This document shows, piece by piece, positions 44,441-54,784 of a DNA stretch of 64,000 bases. Below the pieces are notes generated by a model. The model was not told the DNA's origin, ran no database searches, and saw only the letters and a list, made by a program, of their open reading frames with translations. The stretch spans positions 277,684 to 341,683 of the forward strand of contig VZQC01008066.1 in the NCBI GenBank assembly GCA_009823505.1, read 5' to 3'. A program made the position numbers and the translations under genes. The DNA is from Rhizomys pruinosus (Eukaryota; Chordata; Mammalia; Rodentia; Spalacidae). How positions within the stretch are numbered: the first letter of the stretch is position 1; each line of letters starts with the position of its first letter.

Positions 44441-44496
44441 ATGTGGTGTATGCGTGTGAGGTTTGTGTGTGTGTATGTGTGTGTGTGTGTGTGTGT

Positions 44497-44640
44497 GGTA
44501 TGTTTTGAGACAGGGTCACACTATGCAGTCCTGGCATGCCTGGAACTCAGTATGTAGTCCATAGCCTGGCTCTTACAGAGGTCCCCCTGCCTCTGTCTCC
44601 CAAGTGCTGAGATTAAAGATATGTGCCACCATACCCAGCC
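44497..44640 (-). mobile_element. B1 SINE
   Basis: Reverse B1, 'gttttgagacagggtcacac' to 'gtgccaccatacccagcc'. Lies in the left arm; its mirror image is at about 45895-46025. Confidence 0.92.
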
Positions 44641-44658
44641 TGACCAGCAGTATTTTTA

Positions 44659-44665
44659 TTTTATT

Positions 44666-44702
<37 letters not shown>

Positions 44703-44858
44703 TTTTTATTTTTTTGCTCTTTTTGAGACAGGGTCCCCCTGTAGCCCCAGGTGGCCTGGAACTCACTTGTGTAGACCAGGCTGGCCTTGAACTCACAAAG
44801 ATCCACTTGCCTCTGCCTCCCAAGTGCTAGGATTAAAGGTGTGCGCCACCACGCCCAG
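44659..44858 (-). mobile_element. Young B1 SINE with (TTTA)n tail and target-site duplication
   Basis: Reverse B1 (44716-44858) with a T-rich (ATTT)n tail. 'tgaccagcagtattttta' precedes it (44641-44658) and recurs after it (44859-44876). Confidence 0.96.
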
Positions 44859-45247
44859 TGACCAGCAGTATTTTTAACTAAAATAGAGTAAAATAAAATA
44901 CATGAGTATATACTTTTTAGAGTCTGCTTTAAGTTCTATTTTATACATATCCACTGGTACTGGATGCAGCCCTAAACCTTTCCTACAAGGACTGAAATGG
45001 AGGAGAATGAGGAGCCGCTTGGCCCTGGGGGTCCCCACCTGTTACTCCTGACTGCCTCTCTCAGCCTCACCCTGCTGCAGCCTGCCTCATGGCTCAAGAC
45101 TGCTGCGCCACTGCTGGCAATCTCCTGCCTCAGGGCCTTTGTATAGGTGATTCTGCTGCTTGGAATATTCTTTCATTTCTCACTTCCTTCACTTGGCTCA
45201 AATGTCAGTTCCTGGGAAGAAACCTTTCAGCCTAGCGTGCTTACACT

Positions 45248-45295
45248 TGTGGATAAGGTCTAAACGCTGGGGAGGAGAGGCTGGGAGGTGAGGCC
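45248..45295. other. Loop of inverted repeat 1, shared with inverted repeat 2
   Basis: 48 nt between the arms, starting 'tgtggataaggtctaaacgc' and ending 'ggctgggaggtgaggcc'. The loop of the second inverted repeat (46953-46997) is the same sequence in the same orientation, differing by small indels. Confidence 0.9.
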
Positions 45296-46114
45296 AGTGT
45301 AAGCACGCTAGGCTGAAAGGTTTCTTCCCAGGAACTGACATTTGAGCCAAGTGAAGGAAGTGGAGAAATGAAAGAATTATTGCAGCAGAGATCAAATATA
45401 CAAAGGCCCTGAGGCAGGAGCATTGCCAGCAGTGTGCGCAGCCGTCTTGAGCCATGAGGCAGGCTGCAGCAGGGTGAGGCTGAGAGAGGCACGTCAGGAG
45501 TAACAGGTGGGGACCCCCAGGGCCAAGCGGCTCCTCATTCTCCTCCATTTCAGCCCTTGTAGAAAGGTTTAGGGCTGCATCCAGTACCAGTGGATATGAA
45601 AAATAGAACTTAAAGCAGACTCTAAAAGTATATACTCACATGTCATTTTATTTTTTACCTATTTCATTAACAAATACTGCTGTCACTGGGCGTTGGTGGC
45701 CGTCACACCTTTAATCCTAGCACTTGGAGGCAGAGGCAAGTGGATCTTTTGTGAGTTCCAAGCCAGCCTTGGTCGACCCAGTGATCCGAGCCAGCCTGGG
45801 CATACATGGGGGACCCTCCAAAACGAGCAAAAAATAAAAATAAAAATACATAAATAAATAATAAATACTAGAAATAAATATAAAATACTGCTGGTCGGCT
45901 GGGTATGGTGGCACATTATCTATTATCTCAGCACTTGGGAGCAGAAGCAGCAGGGGACCTATCTGTAAGAGCCAGTGCTATGGACTACAAACTGAGTTCC
46001 AGAGCATGCCGGGACCTGCTATAAGTTGACACCACAATCATCACACACATACACACACACACACACATCAGCCCACATACACACCACAAACCATTCCACA
46101 CTAACACCAATAAA
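45296..46114. repeat. Inverted repeat 1, right arm, ending at an N
   Basis: Reverse complement of 44440-45247. 45296-45650 matches closely; 45650-46114 has many small insertions. Mirror B1 copies lie at about 45682-45835 and 45895-46025, and a (CA)n mirror of the left-arm (TG)n at about 46042-46068. The arm runs exactly up to the N at 46115. Confidence 0.95.
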
Positions 46115-46115
46115 N
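46115..46115. other. Single ambiguous base joining two hairpins
   Basis: One 'n' separates the end of inverted repeat 1 from the start of inverted repeat 2. The situation resembles the N at 10461. Confidence 0.9.
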
Positions 46116-46952
46116 CCTTCCACTGTTCCTATATTTAGCCATCCATGTGACCCTGAAGCCCTGTCCTCTCTGTGGCCAGCCAAATGGCCAGGCAGCTTTG
46201 ATGGGCTGTTTTCCAGGCCCCATGCCTGCTTCCAGCCCTAGAATCCCCACAGGAGCTCACTCTGCATCCTAAATATGCTTAGCCCTCACAAGAAGGGGGA
46301 GCCACCTGAGTACAGAGCCCTTAGCCGCCTTCCTCTCTTCTTGCTCCATCCACACTCAGAGCAGTAGCCTCTAGATAGGTGTGGGCTCGCAAGGGGACTC
46401 TGCACAGAAAGATAGGTGTCCTGGAAAGGCCAGTTCTAACAGGGTAGCCCATGCAGCCATCCTTTACTGTTCAGGTGAAGTCCTCTACATTGCTGTTCCA
46501 GCTGCTGTTCTGCTGCAGTTGGCCCTTTGGCTCAAAAGCATTTCAGCAGGTGTAGGCCCTACGGCTTCTGTGGAAACCATCAGAGCCTCAGGGACGTACA
46601 GGGTCCCAGGAGAGTGTTCTGACGTGTGGAGAAGCGCAGAGCTCCAGAGAGATGACAGGCCTTGCCGGGCCCATAGGCTTTGTGAGCCCTCAGCTATGCC
46701 TGTTTCACTGAGGAACCATCCCCACAGAACTGCGCGGAAGGCCGTCTAAACAGGCTGAATGGTCCTCAAAGACAAGGACAGTATGTATTCAACAGCTGGC
46801 ACTGTGTGTAAACACAGTCGCACCAAGATGAGATAGTGAGTAAAATTGACACAGTCTCCGAAGCATCAGGCTCAAATTCTAGAGGGGAAAGTGATCAGAT
46901 AACAAAACACATATGTTTCAGAGACTCGATGCTATGCGCGGGGGGGGGGGGG
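46116..46952. repeat. Inverted repeat 2, left arm
   Basis: Reverse complement of 46996-47861: 'ggccagccaaatggccaggc' here against 'gcctggccatttggctggcc' at 47785-47804. The arm ends in a G run (46940-46952). Small differences from the right arm are mostly indels. Confidence 0.95.
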
Positions 46953-46995
46953 TGTGAGTAAGTCAAACTCTGGGAGGAGAGGCTGGGAGGTGAGG
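46953..46995. other. Loop of inverted repeat 2
   Basis: Starts 'tgtgagtaagtcaaactctg' and ends 'ggctgggaggtgagg', matching the loop of inverted repeat 1 over its whole length. It lies between a G run and a C run. Confidence 0.9.
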
Positions 46996-47861
46996 CCCCC
47001 CCCCCCCCCCCCCCCCCGCATAGCATCGATGACTCTGGAACATTATGTGTTTGTTTATCTGATCACTTTCCTCCTCTAGAATTTGAGCCTGATGCTTCGG
47101 AGACTGTGTCAATTTTACTCACTATCTCATCTTGGTGCGACTGTGTTTACACACAGTGCCAGCTGTTGAATACATACTGTCCTTGTCTTTGAGGACCATT
47201 CAGCCTGGTTTAGACGGCCTTTCGCGCAGTTCTGTGGGGATGGTTCCTCAGTGGAACAGGCATAGCTGAGGGCTCACAGAGCCTATGGGCCCGGCAAGGC
47301 CTGTCATTCTCCTGGAGTCTGCTGGCTTCTCCACACGTCAGAACACTCTCCTGGGACCCTGTATGTCCCTCTGAGGCTCTGATGGTTTCCACAGAGCCGT
47401 AGGGCCTACACCCTGCTGAAATGCCTTTTGAGCCAAAGGGACCAACTGCAGCAGAACAGCAGCTGGAACAGCATGGTTAGAGGACTTCCAAGGCAGAAGA
47501 GGGAGTGTGCTGCATGGGAGGCTACCCTGGCTTAGAAGCTGGCCTTTCCAGGACACCTATCTTTCTGTGCAGAGTCCCCTTGCGAGCCCACACCTATCTA
47601 GAGGCTACTGGCTTGAGTGTGGATGGAGCAAGAAGAGAGGAAGGCGGTGCTAAGGGCTCTGTACTCAGGTGGCTCCCCCTTCTTGTGAGGGCTAAAGCTA
47701 TTTTAGGATGCAGAGTGAGCTCCTGTGGGGATTCTAGGGGCTGGGAAGCAGGCATGGGGCCTGGAAAACAGCCCATCAAAGCTGCCTGGCCATTTGGCTG
47801 GCCACAGAGAGGACAGGGCTTCAGGGTCACATGGATGGCTAAATATAGGAACAGTGGAAGG
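46996..47861. repeat. Inverted repeat 2, right arm
   Basis: Begins with a C run (46996-47017) and continues into sequence collinear with the clean downstream DNA, so this is probably the genuine arm. It stops matching at 47861, opposite the N. Confidence 0.95.
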
Positions 47862-48365
47862 TGGAAGAAGGTCCTGCTGAGCAGCAGGGGGCCAATCCAC
47901 TTCCTTCTTGTAGGGGAGGGACCAGGCAGCTGGACCACATGCTCCCGAGGGCCTCAGTCTAGATCTGGTGTTAGATCTGCAGCTCAGGTGATCTTGAACT
48001 CCAGCCATTGTCCATGGTCCCCACATTGGGCTCTGTCTGACCCCAAAGGTGCCAAATGCTTTCTCTGGGAGACAAGTTTGTCAGTGGCCTACTACCTGTC
48101 AGTGAATGAAACAAGGCTTCACTTAGAACGTCAGTGTCTTCCCCAGTGGCCTGCAAGGTCCTGGGGGCGGGGGATGGGGGAGGTGGGGGAGAAGAGGGCT
48201 AGCTGTTGGTTTACTGTTAAGTCTCCCGCAACAGCCCATGACTCAGCACCTGGTCTATAGTATGTGTTCAATGAAGAGTTGTTGCCGAGCAGGGTGAATG
48301 ACTCAGAATCAAATCAGGCTTCATTGAGCGGTGGCCTGAGTCTCACTCTCAAGAAAGGATAGGTC
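47862..48365. other. Unique DNA, no gene seen
   Basis: The frame 47505-48260 crosses the inverted-repeat boundary and has no recognised domain; not called. Confidence 0.4.
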
Positions 48366-48367
48366 TC

Positions 48368-48598
48368 TGGGGCTGGAGAGATGGCTCAGTGGTTTCGAGC
48401 ACTGGCTGCTCTTGCAGAGGACCTGGATTCAATTCTCAACACCCACATGGCGGTTAAAAACCATCTATAACTTCAGTTCTGGGGGATCTGACCCCCTCTT
48501 CTGTCCTCCACAGGCACAGCATGACATGGGTGCACTTACACGCATGCAGGCAATATATTCATCACATAAAACAAAAATAATAAAATATTTTTAAAAAG
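48368..48598 (+). mobile_element. B2 SINE
   Basis: Full-length B2 from 'ctctggggctggagagatgg' to 'tatattcatcacataaaac' and an A-rich tail; no internal duplication. Confidence 0.94.
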
Positions 48599-48787
48599 AA
48601 AGGCCAGACCCCGCCCCCAAGCAGAGTTTTTTTTTTGGGGGGGATGATGATGTGTGATATGTTTGGGGAGCTTGGATCTAAATGACATGGAAGAGATGGG
48701 CAGAGATCCCAAGAGGCTGTAAATATGGTCAAGGATCCTGCTGTACAGCCTGAAGTCATCTAAAAAAGGTGTAAAAGTCAACCCATC

Positions 48788-48789
48788 TT

Positions 48790-48829
<40 letters not shown>

Positions 48830-48967
48830 TTTTTTGAGACAGATTTTCATTATGTAGCCCTAGCTGTCTGGAACTCGATATGTAGACCAGACTGAGCCTT
48901 GAACTCAGATCCGCCTGCCTCTGCCTCCCAAGTGCTGGGATTAAAGTTGTGTGCCACCATACCTGGC
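48788..48967 (-). mobile_element. B1 SINE with (TTTA)n tail
   Basis: Reverse B1 (48833-48967) preceded by 10-11 ATTT units; 'gagacagattttcattatgt' to 'gtgtgccaccatacctggca'. Confidence 0.92.
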
Positions 48968-49226
48968 AAGGCATTTAATTTTATAAAAATGAATGGAGAC
49001 TCTATGGAACATATTATTGACAGAAATACAGGCATCAATACATCCTGCATGGCACAGAGGTTCCTGGCTATCTCCCAGCAGAGCTCATCAGAAGTGTGGA
49101 TGCTTTTTCTAGTCATTGAAAGACAAAGGACATCATTGTGCTGGCTCCTTCAGTGATGACCAAGAAGATAAACACACAGCATCCTTCCATAAGGGTTTAA
49201 GACTTTAGTTTAAGACTGTATAAGCA

Positions 49227-49388
49227 GCCGGGCGTGGTGGCGCACGTCTTTAGTCCTAGCACTTGGGAGGCAGAGGCAGGTGGATCTTTGTGAGTTCAAG
49301 GCCAGCCTGGTCTACAGAGTGAGTTCCAGGACAGCTGGGGCTACAGGGAGACCCTGTCTTGAAAAGACCAAAAAAAAAAAAAAAAAAA
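49227..49388 (+). mobile_element. Young B1 SINE with target-site duplication
   Basis: Near-consensus B1 ('gccgggcgtggtggcgcacg' to 'gagaccctgtcttgaaaaga') with a pure A tail of about 21, flanked by a perfect 15-bp duplication 'aagactgtataagca' at 49212-49226 and 49389-49403. Confidence 0.97.
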
Positions 49389-49670
49389 AAGACTGTATAA
49401 GCAAGGGCCTGCCTTTGGAAAAAAGTCACATGATGGAGAGCGCTCTGTAGAGCCACGATTTGCATGGTTTTGTTGCTGAAGTGGTGTCATATGTCACCTC
49501 TGACACAGAAACGTGGAAAAACAGGGAAATAGAAATTTATAGCCCATTTTAAACTCTGAGAGAGTTTCAGTGTGTCTTGAAGGTTCCGACAGCAAGCTGA
49601 TCTTCCAGGGGAACTCTGGCTCCTTCAGAGGTATATTTTTTCCAAATATAATAACATGAAACTATGCATT

Positions 49671-49780
49671 AAGCTAAGGCATGGAAGAACCTGAGACAAG
49701 AAGACTTAAAGTTCAAGGCCAGCCTGAGCTACATAGTGAGACTGTCTCAAAAGAAAGAAAGAAACAAACAAACAAAAAAA
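49671..49780 (+). mobile_element. Old B1-like SINE
   Basis: 'gttcaaggccagcctgagct' and 'acatagtgagactgtctcaa' with a (GAAA)n/(CAAA)n tail; the 5' part is diverged. Confidence 0.75.
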
Positions 49781-49818
49781 CCAAATGAAAGCTAAAGGAA
49801 ATTTAGAACTATATTTTC

Positions 49819-49962
49819 TTTTTTTTGGTCTTTTTGAGACAGGGTATCCCTGTAGCCCCAGCTGTCCTGGAACTCACTCTGTAGACCAGGCTGGCCTTGA
49901 ACTCACAAAGATCCGCCTGCCTCTGCCTCCCAAGTGCTAGGATTAAAGGCATGCCCGGCTTA
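49819..49962 (-). mobile_element. Young B1 SINE with target-site duplication
   Basis: Reverse B1 flanked by 'agaactatattttc' at 49805-49818 and 49963-49976. Lacks about 10 nt of the usual 5' end ('gtgcgccacc' is missing before 'atgcccggct'). Confidence 0.96.
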
Positions 49963-49998
49963 AGAACTATATTTTCAAATGAGTGTGTCTCATTTTTT

Positions 49999-51151
49999 TT
50001 AATTAATTAATTTATTTATTTTTAACAAATCTAGACCCGTGTTCCCGCCCATTCCCCCACCCCGCCAGAGCTCTTGCATTCTGCCAAACATGCTTTTCAT
50101 CTCTTAGTCTTTCTCAATATTTTCCATGGGGAAGTTGACTGTTTTGAGCAGAAGTTCACTGTTTCAGTCAGTTCTTTGATGCAGTCTTTTCTGTTGTTGT
50201 TGTTGTTGTTTCCAAAATGCATTACGCCCAACTGCTTTGTACAAAAGCTCAGGGGGCCCTACACAAGAAATACTTACAACTGGGTAATTGGCACTAGCAT
50301 CCACAGATGAGGGATACCATTCGTCGTTTGTTTTTCTGGGACTGTGTTACTTCACTCAGCATGATGTCCTCTAGCTCCAGCCATTTTCCTGCAAAGCTCG
50401 TGATGTCGTCTTTCTTTACTGCTGCATAGAACTCCATTGTGTAGATGTACCACATTTTCTCTATCCACTCGTCAGTTGAGGGGCATTTAGGTTGGTTCCA
50501 GCTCTTTGCTATTGTGAAGAGAGCTGAAATAAACATGGCCGTGCATGTATCTCTGTGGTGGCGTAAGTCTTGAGGGTACATGCCCAGGAGTGGTATGGCT
50601 GGGTCGGGTGGCAAGTTCATTCCAAGTCTTCCAAGGGTTCTCCACACTGCTTTCCATAGTGGCTGTACGAGTTTACATTCCCACCAGCAGTGGATGAGTG
50701 TTCCCCTTTCCCCACAACCTCTCCAGCACTTGGTATCATTTGTTTTCTTGATCCTAGCCAGTCTTATTGGAGTAAGATGATATCTTAAAGTGGTTTTCAT
50801 TTGCATTTCCTTAATGATTAGTGATGTTGAACAGTTCTTGAGGTGTTTCTCAGACATCTCTAATTCCTCACTTGTGAAGTCTCTGTTCAGTTCTTTGCTC
50901 CATCTATTGAGTGGGTCATTTGTTTTCTTTTTTCTTTGTTTTTTGAGTAGTTTATATATTCTGGAAATCAATGCTTTGTCAGATGTATCTGAAGTGAAGG
51001 TTTCCTCCCACTCTGTGGGATTTCTCTTCACTTCCTTGATTGTTTCTTTTGATGTACAGAAGCTTTTGAGTTTGATGAGGTCCCATTTGTCAATTGTCGA
51101 CCTTAATTCTTGTGCAGCTGCTGTCTGATTTAAGAAGTCTCTTCCTATGCC
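49999..51151 (-). mobile_element. 5'-truncated L1 with 18-bp target-site duplication
   Basis: Insertion of about 1.15 kb bounded by 'gagtgtgtctcatttttt' at 49981-49998 and again at 51152-51169. On the minus strand it holds the ORF2 C-terminus (frame open from 51151 to the stop at 50294, about 285 codons), the zinc-knuckle-like 'CWRGCGERGTLIHCWWEC' segment and the 'MWYIYTMEFYAAVKKDD' motif typical of L1 ORF2. A 3' UTR of about 290 nt and an A/T-rich tail follow. The intact frame suggests recent insertion, but the element lacks ORF1, endonuclease and reverse-transcriptase domains and cannot move by itself. Confidence 0.97.
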
Positions 51152-51175
51152 GAGTGTGTCTCATTTTTTAACCAA

Positions 51176-51186
51176 GATTTTACCAT

Positions 51187-51221
<35 letters not shown>

Positions 51222-51370
51222 TGTGCATGTGCCATGGTGCACACATAGAAGTCAGAGAGTAACTTGCAGGAATTGATTCTTTCTTTACACCAAATGGGTT
51301 TCAGGGTTTGAACTCGGGCTGTCAGGCTTGACAGCAAGCACTTTTATTGGCTGAGCCATGTAGCAGGCCT
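51176..51370 (-). mobile_element. B3/RSINE1-type SINE with (TTTA)n tail
   Basis: Reverse: 'tgtgccatggtgcacacata', 'agagagtaacttgcaggaat', 'actcgggctgtcaggcttga', 'attggctgagccatgta'. This matches the subfamily seen at 55617-55860 in the other orientation. Exact family name is uncertain. Confidence 0.7.
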
Positions 51371-51390
51371 CTGACATTTTTAAAATGAAG

Positions 51391-51491
51391 CATGGGGCCA
51401 GAGGTATGGCTTAGTAGAGCACGTGGTAAAGCACTTTCCTAGTATATATCTCCTGGGTTTAAGTCTCAATACTGTAAATATACAAACAAAT
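51391..51491 (+). mobile_element. ID-like element
   Basis: 'ggccagaggtatggcttagt', 'gtggtaaagcactttcctag', 'tctcctgggtttaagtctca'. Diverged tRNA-type SINE. Confidence 0.55.
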
Positions 51492-51504
51492 AAGAATTAA
51501 AATG

Positions 51505-51657
51505 GCCGGGAGTGGCGGTGCACACCTTTAATCCCAGCACTCGGGAGGCAGAGCCAGGCGGATCTCTGTGAATTCAAGGCCAGCCTGGTATACAGAGCAA
51601 GCTCCAAGCCAGTTAGGACTAAAGGGAGACCCCGTCTCAAAAAGACCCCCCCAAAAA
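51505..51657 (+). mobile_element. B1 SINE with target-site duplication
   Basis: B1 flanked by 'aagaattaaaatg' at 51492-51504 and 51658-51670. Body 'gccgggagtggcggtgcaca' to 'gagaccccgtctcaaaaaga'. Confidence 0.96.
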
Positions 51658-51744
51658 AGAATTAAAATGAAGTATTGTTAATCACAATTATATTTAAACA
51701 GAACAAAAAGTTTCCTTTTTATTTGTTTGCTTATTTGTTCATTT

Positions 51745-51886
51745 GTTTTTGAGACAGGGTTTCTCTATGTAGCCTTGGTTGGCCTGGAACTCGGTATGTA
51801 GACCAGGATGGGCTTTGAACTCACAGAGATCTACCTACCTCTGCCTCAATTGCTGGGATTAAAGGTATGAACCACTACACTCAGCT
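51745..51886 (-). mobile_element. B1 SINE (older)
   Basis: Reverse B1, 'gagacagggtttctctatgt' to 'gaaccactacactcagct'. This older copy has the 'tttctctatgtagcc' form rather than the 'tctccctgtagcc' form of the young copies. Confidence 0.92.
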
Positions 51887-52082
51887 AAGAAAGTTTTTAA
51901 TACCATTAAATGAAATAAAAATAAAGCTTCTAAAATACTATTTCCTTTCTTATTCTTTTTCAGTGTCTATTATATAAAGGCACTTTAATAATTTATTCAA
52001 TATGTCTGTATGGCAGCATATATTATATGTCTTTTTTGCTACAGATACACTGTAAATATATGTCTTTTTATCAATTAAAATT

Positions 52083-52302
52083 TTATTTATTATTTTTATT
52101 TTATATGTCTGAGTGTATTGCTTGCATTTGTGTAAGTGCACCCGTTTTGTGCAATGCCCATGGAGTTCAGAAGAGGCTGTCGGATCCCCTGGAACTGGAA
52201 TTATAGATGGTTGTCAGTTGCCATGTGGGTGCTGGGAATGGAACCCAGGTCCTCTGCAAGAGTAGCCAGCGCTCTTAACCATCAACTCATCTCTCCAGCC
52301 TC
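52083..52302 (-). mobile_element. B2 SINE
   Basis: Reverse B2, 'tatgtctgagtgtattgctt' to 'aactcatctctccagcctcc'. Confidence 0.93.
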
Positions 52303-52309
52303 CAGCACA

Positions 52310-52314
52310 AATAT

Positions 52315-52371
<57 letters not shown>

Positions 52372-52372
52372 A
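52310..52372. repeat. (TA)n microsatellite
   Basis: About 63 nt of alternating TA with two 'taaa' interruptions. Confidence 0.95.
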
Positions 52373-52377
52373 TTTAT

Positions 52378-52468
52378 TCTTTCTTTGGGTAGCTCAGGTT
52401 GGCTTTGAGCTTGAATCCTCCTGCCTCAGCCTTCTGAATATGTGGATCACTAGTGTGTGCCATACACC
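52378..52468 (-). mobile_element. Old B1 fragment
   Basis: Reverse: 'gtagctcaggttggctttga', 'atcctcctgcctcagccttc'. Confidence 0.55.
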
Positions 52469-52469
52469 T

Positions 52470-54600
52470 ACCATATGTATACAATTTCTATATAAATAGA
52501 TGTGTATGCTGAGCTGACTTCATACATTTTTTTTCTTTAACATTAAGAGGATAGGATTCATCCATGGCCAAATGTGATGGAGAAGACGTAGGCGACTCAA
52601 GGAGAAGGCAGCCTCTACTTGAGGCTACTTCTAGAGTCTGTGGAGCTGGGCATTGATCCCAGCCAGGCTCAGGAATACCCCGAGCTGGCCTGGGCTGAGA
52701 ACAGACAGGCATGGGCATAGACTCGAGGTGCCCTGATGGAAAGCAGAAGGGCAGGCTGTGGCGGTGGCTGAGATGAACCTCAGGATACGAACTTCATTTG
52801 CCTTAAGGAACATAAGGAGGTAGAACGCAGTCTGATGGGTGTAAAGAGAGGCACAGGCTTCCTAGTCACCTTGCTTTCAATCCTAGGCTTGCAAATTATT
52901 GGGAACAAGTTACTAAGCCTTCCTGAGCCATTCATCACCTGACAAATAAAGGAAAATAAAGATGTGTGTGGCAGGCAGGGCCCCGGCTCTGCAGCGATGT
53001 GGAGATGGAGCTCTTAGCCTGGACTGTTGAAAGGATGCCTGCCAGCTGCAGAGGAACTGGTTTCCGGTGGGGTACCTGGGGGCCCTTCTGGAGGCAGGGG
53101 CTGAGCCAGGAAGAATGGGGGGTCATCTGGGTAACGGGAGCAGCTTAGGAAGAACCATAGGGCCCATGAGATAGTGTGATTTGGGGCAGTGGAATTCCTG
53201 GAGGACCTGAAAGACCACTAGACGAAGACAGGACGCGGGGAGCTCAGGACCTGCTCTGAGTCAGCCCAGGAAGAGCTAAGGGTCAGCCGCACTGCAGCCC
53301 CTGGACGGGGGAAGCCTGGAGGGTGGCTCCAGGGCAAGTCCTCAGGCCAGAGAGCCACTGCTTCCCTAGGCGCCTGGCCGCAAGTCAGGCAAGCTGGGGA
53401 CGGGTGCGGCTGAGGTCTCCAGGCTGGAGGTTCAGAATATGAAAGCCCAGCACTTTCCCAGAGTGGTGGTTGTGTCCTTCCCTGAAAGGGAACCGGGAAG
53501 GGCAGGTTTGGGGGTCAGTTCATTTTTAGCCATGCATCACTGGGGGGCCATGTCTGGAGAAACTGATGGATCAGAGTTCTGAGACAGAGAGAGAGATATC
53601 AAGAATGAAACTTCCTTTCTTCTCTTTCCTCAAGGTTAAAATGTACCCAAAGGTCTTTTACTGGTGAACTATCCCCTCAGCCTAGTGGAGCCAGGGAAGG
53701 CTGTCCCCGAGTGTTCCATGCCGACAAATGGTGAGGGATGTTAGAGACCTCAGCTGCACTGGGTCTGCAGGTTGCTCTGGTAACAGGCTGTGTTTTGAAT
53801 GCTTCAAAGACCTGGAGTCTGTTAGTCAGAGTCCTGCAGGAAGGGGCCATCCCATGCCCTCTGGCCCTGGAAGGCCTGGCTGGCCGGCCATGCCTGGGAG
53901 TGGTCGGACAGTCATTGTCTGGCTGCTGAGGTGGGGGAGAACATGGCTCAGGGATGACCTTGGCTCAGCAAGGAGTCCTCACAGGTTCTTTGAATCACTA
54001 ATAATTGTGATGGCGTCATCAGGCAAAGCAGACCTCTGTGGGGATGGAAGAACTTCGATCTATTAGTGAAAGAGGATTTAAGGGGTGGCCTCGACGCAGC
54101 TGGGACTCAGCTCTGCACACAGGCCTCCACCTTTGAAGCAGACCCCTTGGGAGGCTCCTGTACTTGTACCAGAGAGGTAGCCTGGGGTCCTCCATACAAG
54201 GCTCCTTATACCAGTCATCTTAAAGCCTATAGGCCCCTGGTTGGAATGTTCTAGTACACCTTGATGTAGGCAATTCCCCCTTCTCTAGGCCTTAGTCTTC
54301 TCGTTGTAAGTCAGCAGGTTTCCTGGGAGACCTGCTTCACCTCCCGAGTCAGAGCCCACTGTCATCCTATAAGCCTCTACTCCATCCATCTACAATGAGC
54401 CTTGTGACTCTTTTACTTCTTACAGCCCCATCTTTGTGCATACTATCCCTGTCCCATAGGCTTGCCTGTCACCGCCTGCTCTTCCTTCCTGGTCTGGCTA
54501 CAGTGTCCCTTATTGCTGCTGCAGGAACTGGGGATATTGGCAGCAGAGGCCCTGGCTCAGCCCTCATGAACAGGTCACCCGCACTTATCAAGATTGGGAG
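52470..54600. other. Unique DNA with one MIR-like piece, no gene seen
   Basis: A forward MIR-like segment lies at about 52860-52950 ('gggaacaagttactaagcct', 'tcctgagccattcatcacct'). 53220-53420 is slightly CpG-rich for this window but too weak to call a CpG island. No coding exon supported. Confidence 0.45.
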
Positions 54601-54604
54601 ACCC

Positions 54605-54712
54605 CGGGGCTGGAGAAGTGACTTAGAAGTTAAGAGCACTGGATGCTCTTGCAGAGGACCTGGGTTCAGTTCCCAGCACCCATATGGTGGCTAACAACCT
54701 TCTGTAACTCCG

Positions 54713-54751
<39 letters not shown>

Positions 54752-54784
54752 TAAATAAATGTAATTAAAATAAAAAAAAAAAAA
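54605..54784 (+). mobile_element. B2 SINE with internal (CA)n
   Basis: B2 5' half 'ggggctggagaagtgactta' to 'ttctgtaactccgg', then about 17 CA units (54714-54748) and an A-rich tail. The 3' half is replaced by the microsatellite. Confidence 0.9.

Larger units (their letters stand above)
44440..45247. repeat. Inverted repeat 1, left arm
   Basis: Reverse-complementary to 45296-46114. It contains a (TG)n tract (44463-44498), two reverse B1 SINEs and unique DNA. The arm ends at '...cctagcgtgcttacact'. Confidence 0.95.

Noticed and set aside
44440..47861. A natural palindromic mobile element or amplicon
   Set aside because: The arms stop exactly at an N, parts are noisy, and two unrelated palindromes share one loop. 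A technical origin fits better, although not proven.
47505..48260. 251-codon frame as a possible gene
   Set aside because: It starts inside an inverted-repeat arm, crosses its end and shows no recognisable domain or splice structure.
50294..51151. ORF2 tail as a functional protein gene
   Set aside because: It is only the C-terminal part of L1 ORF2 in a 5'-truncated insertion bounded by target-site duplications.
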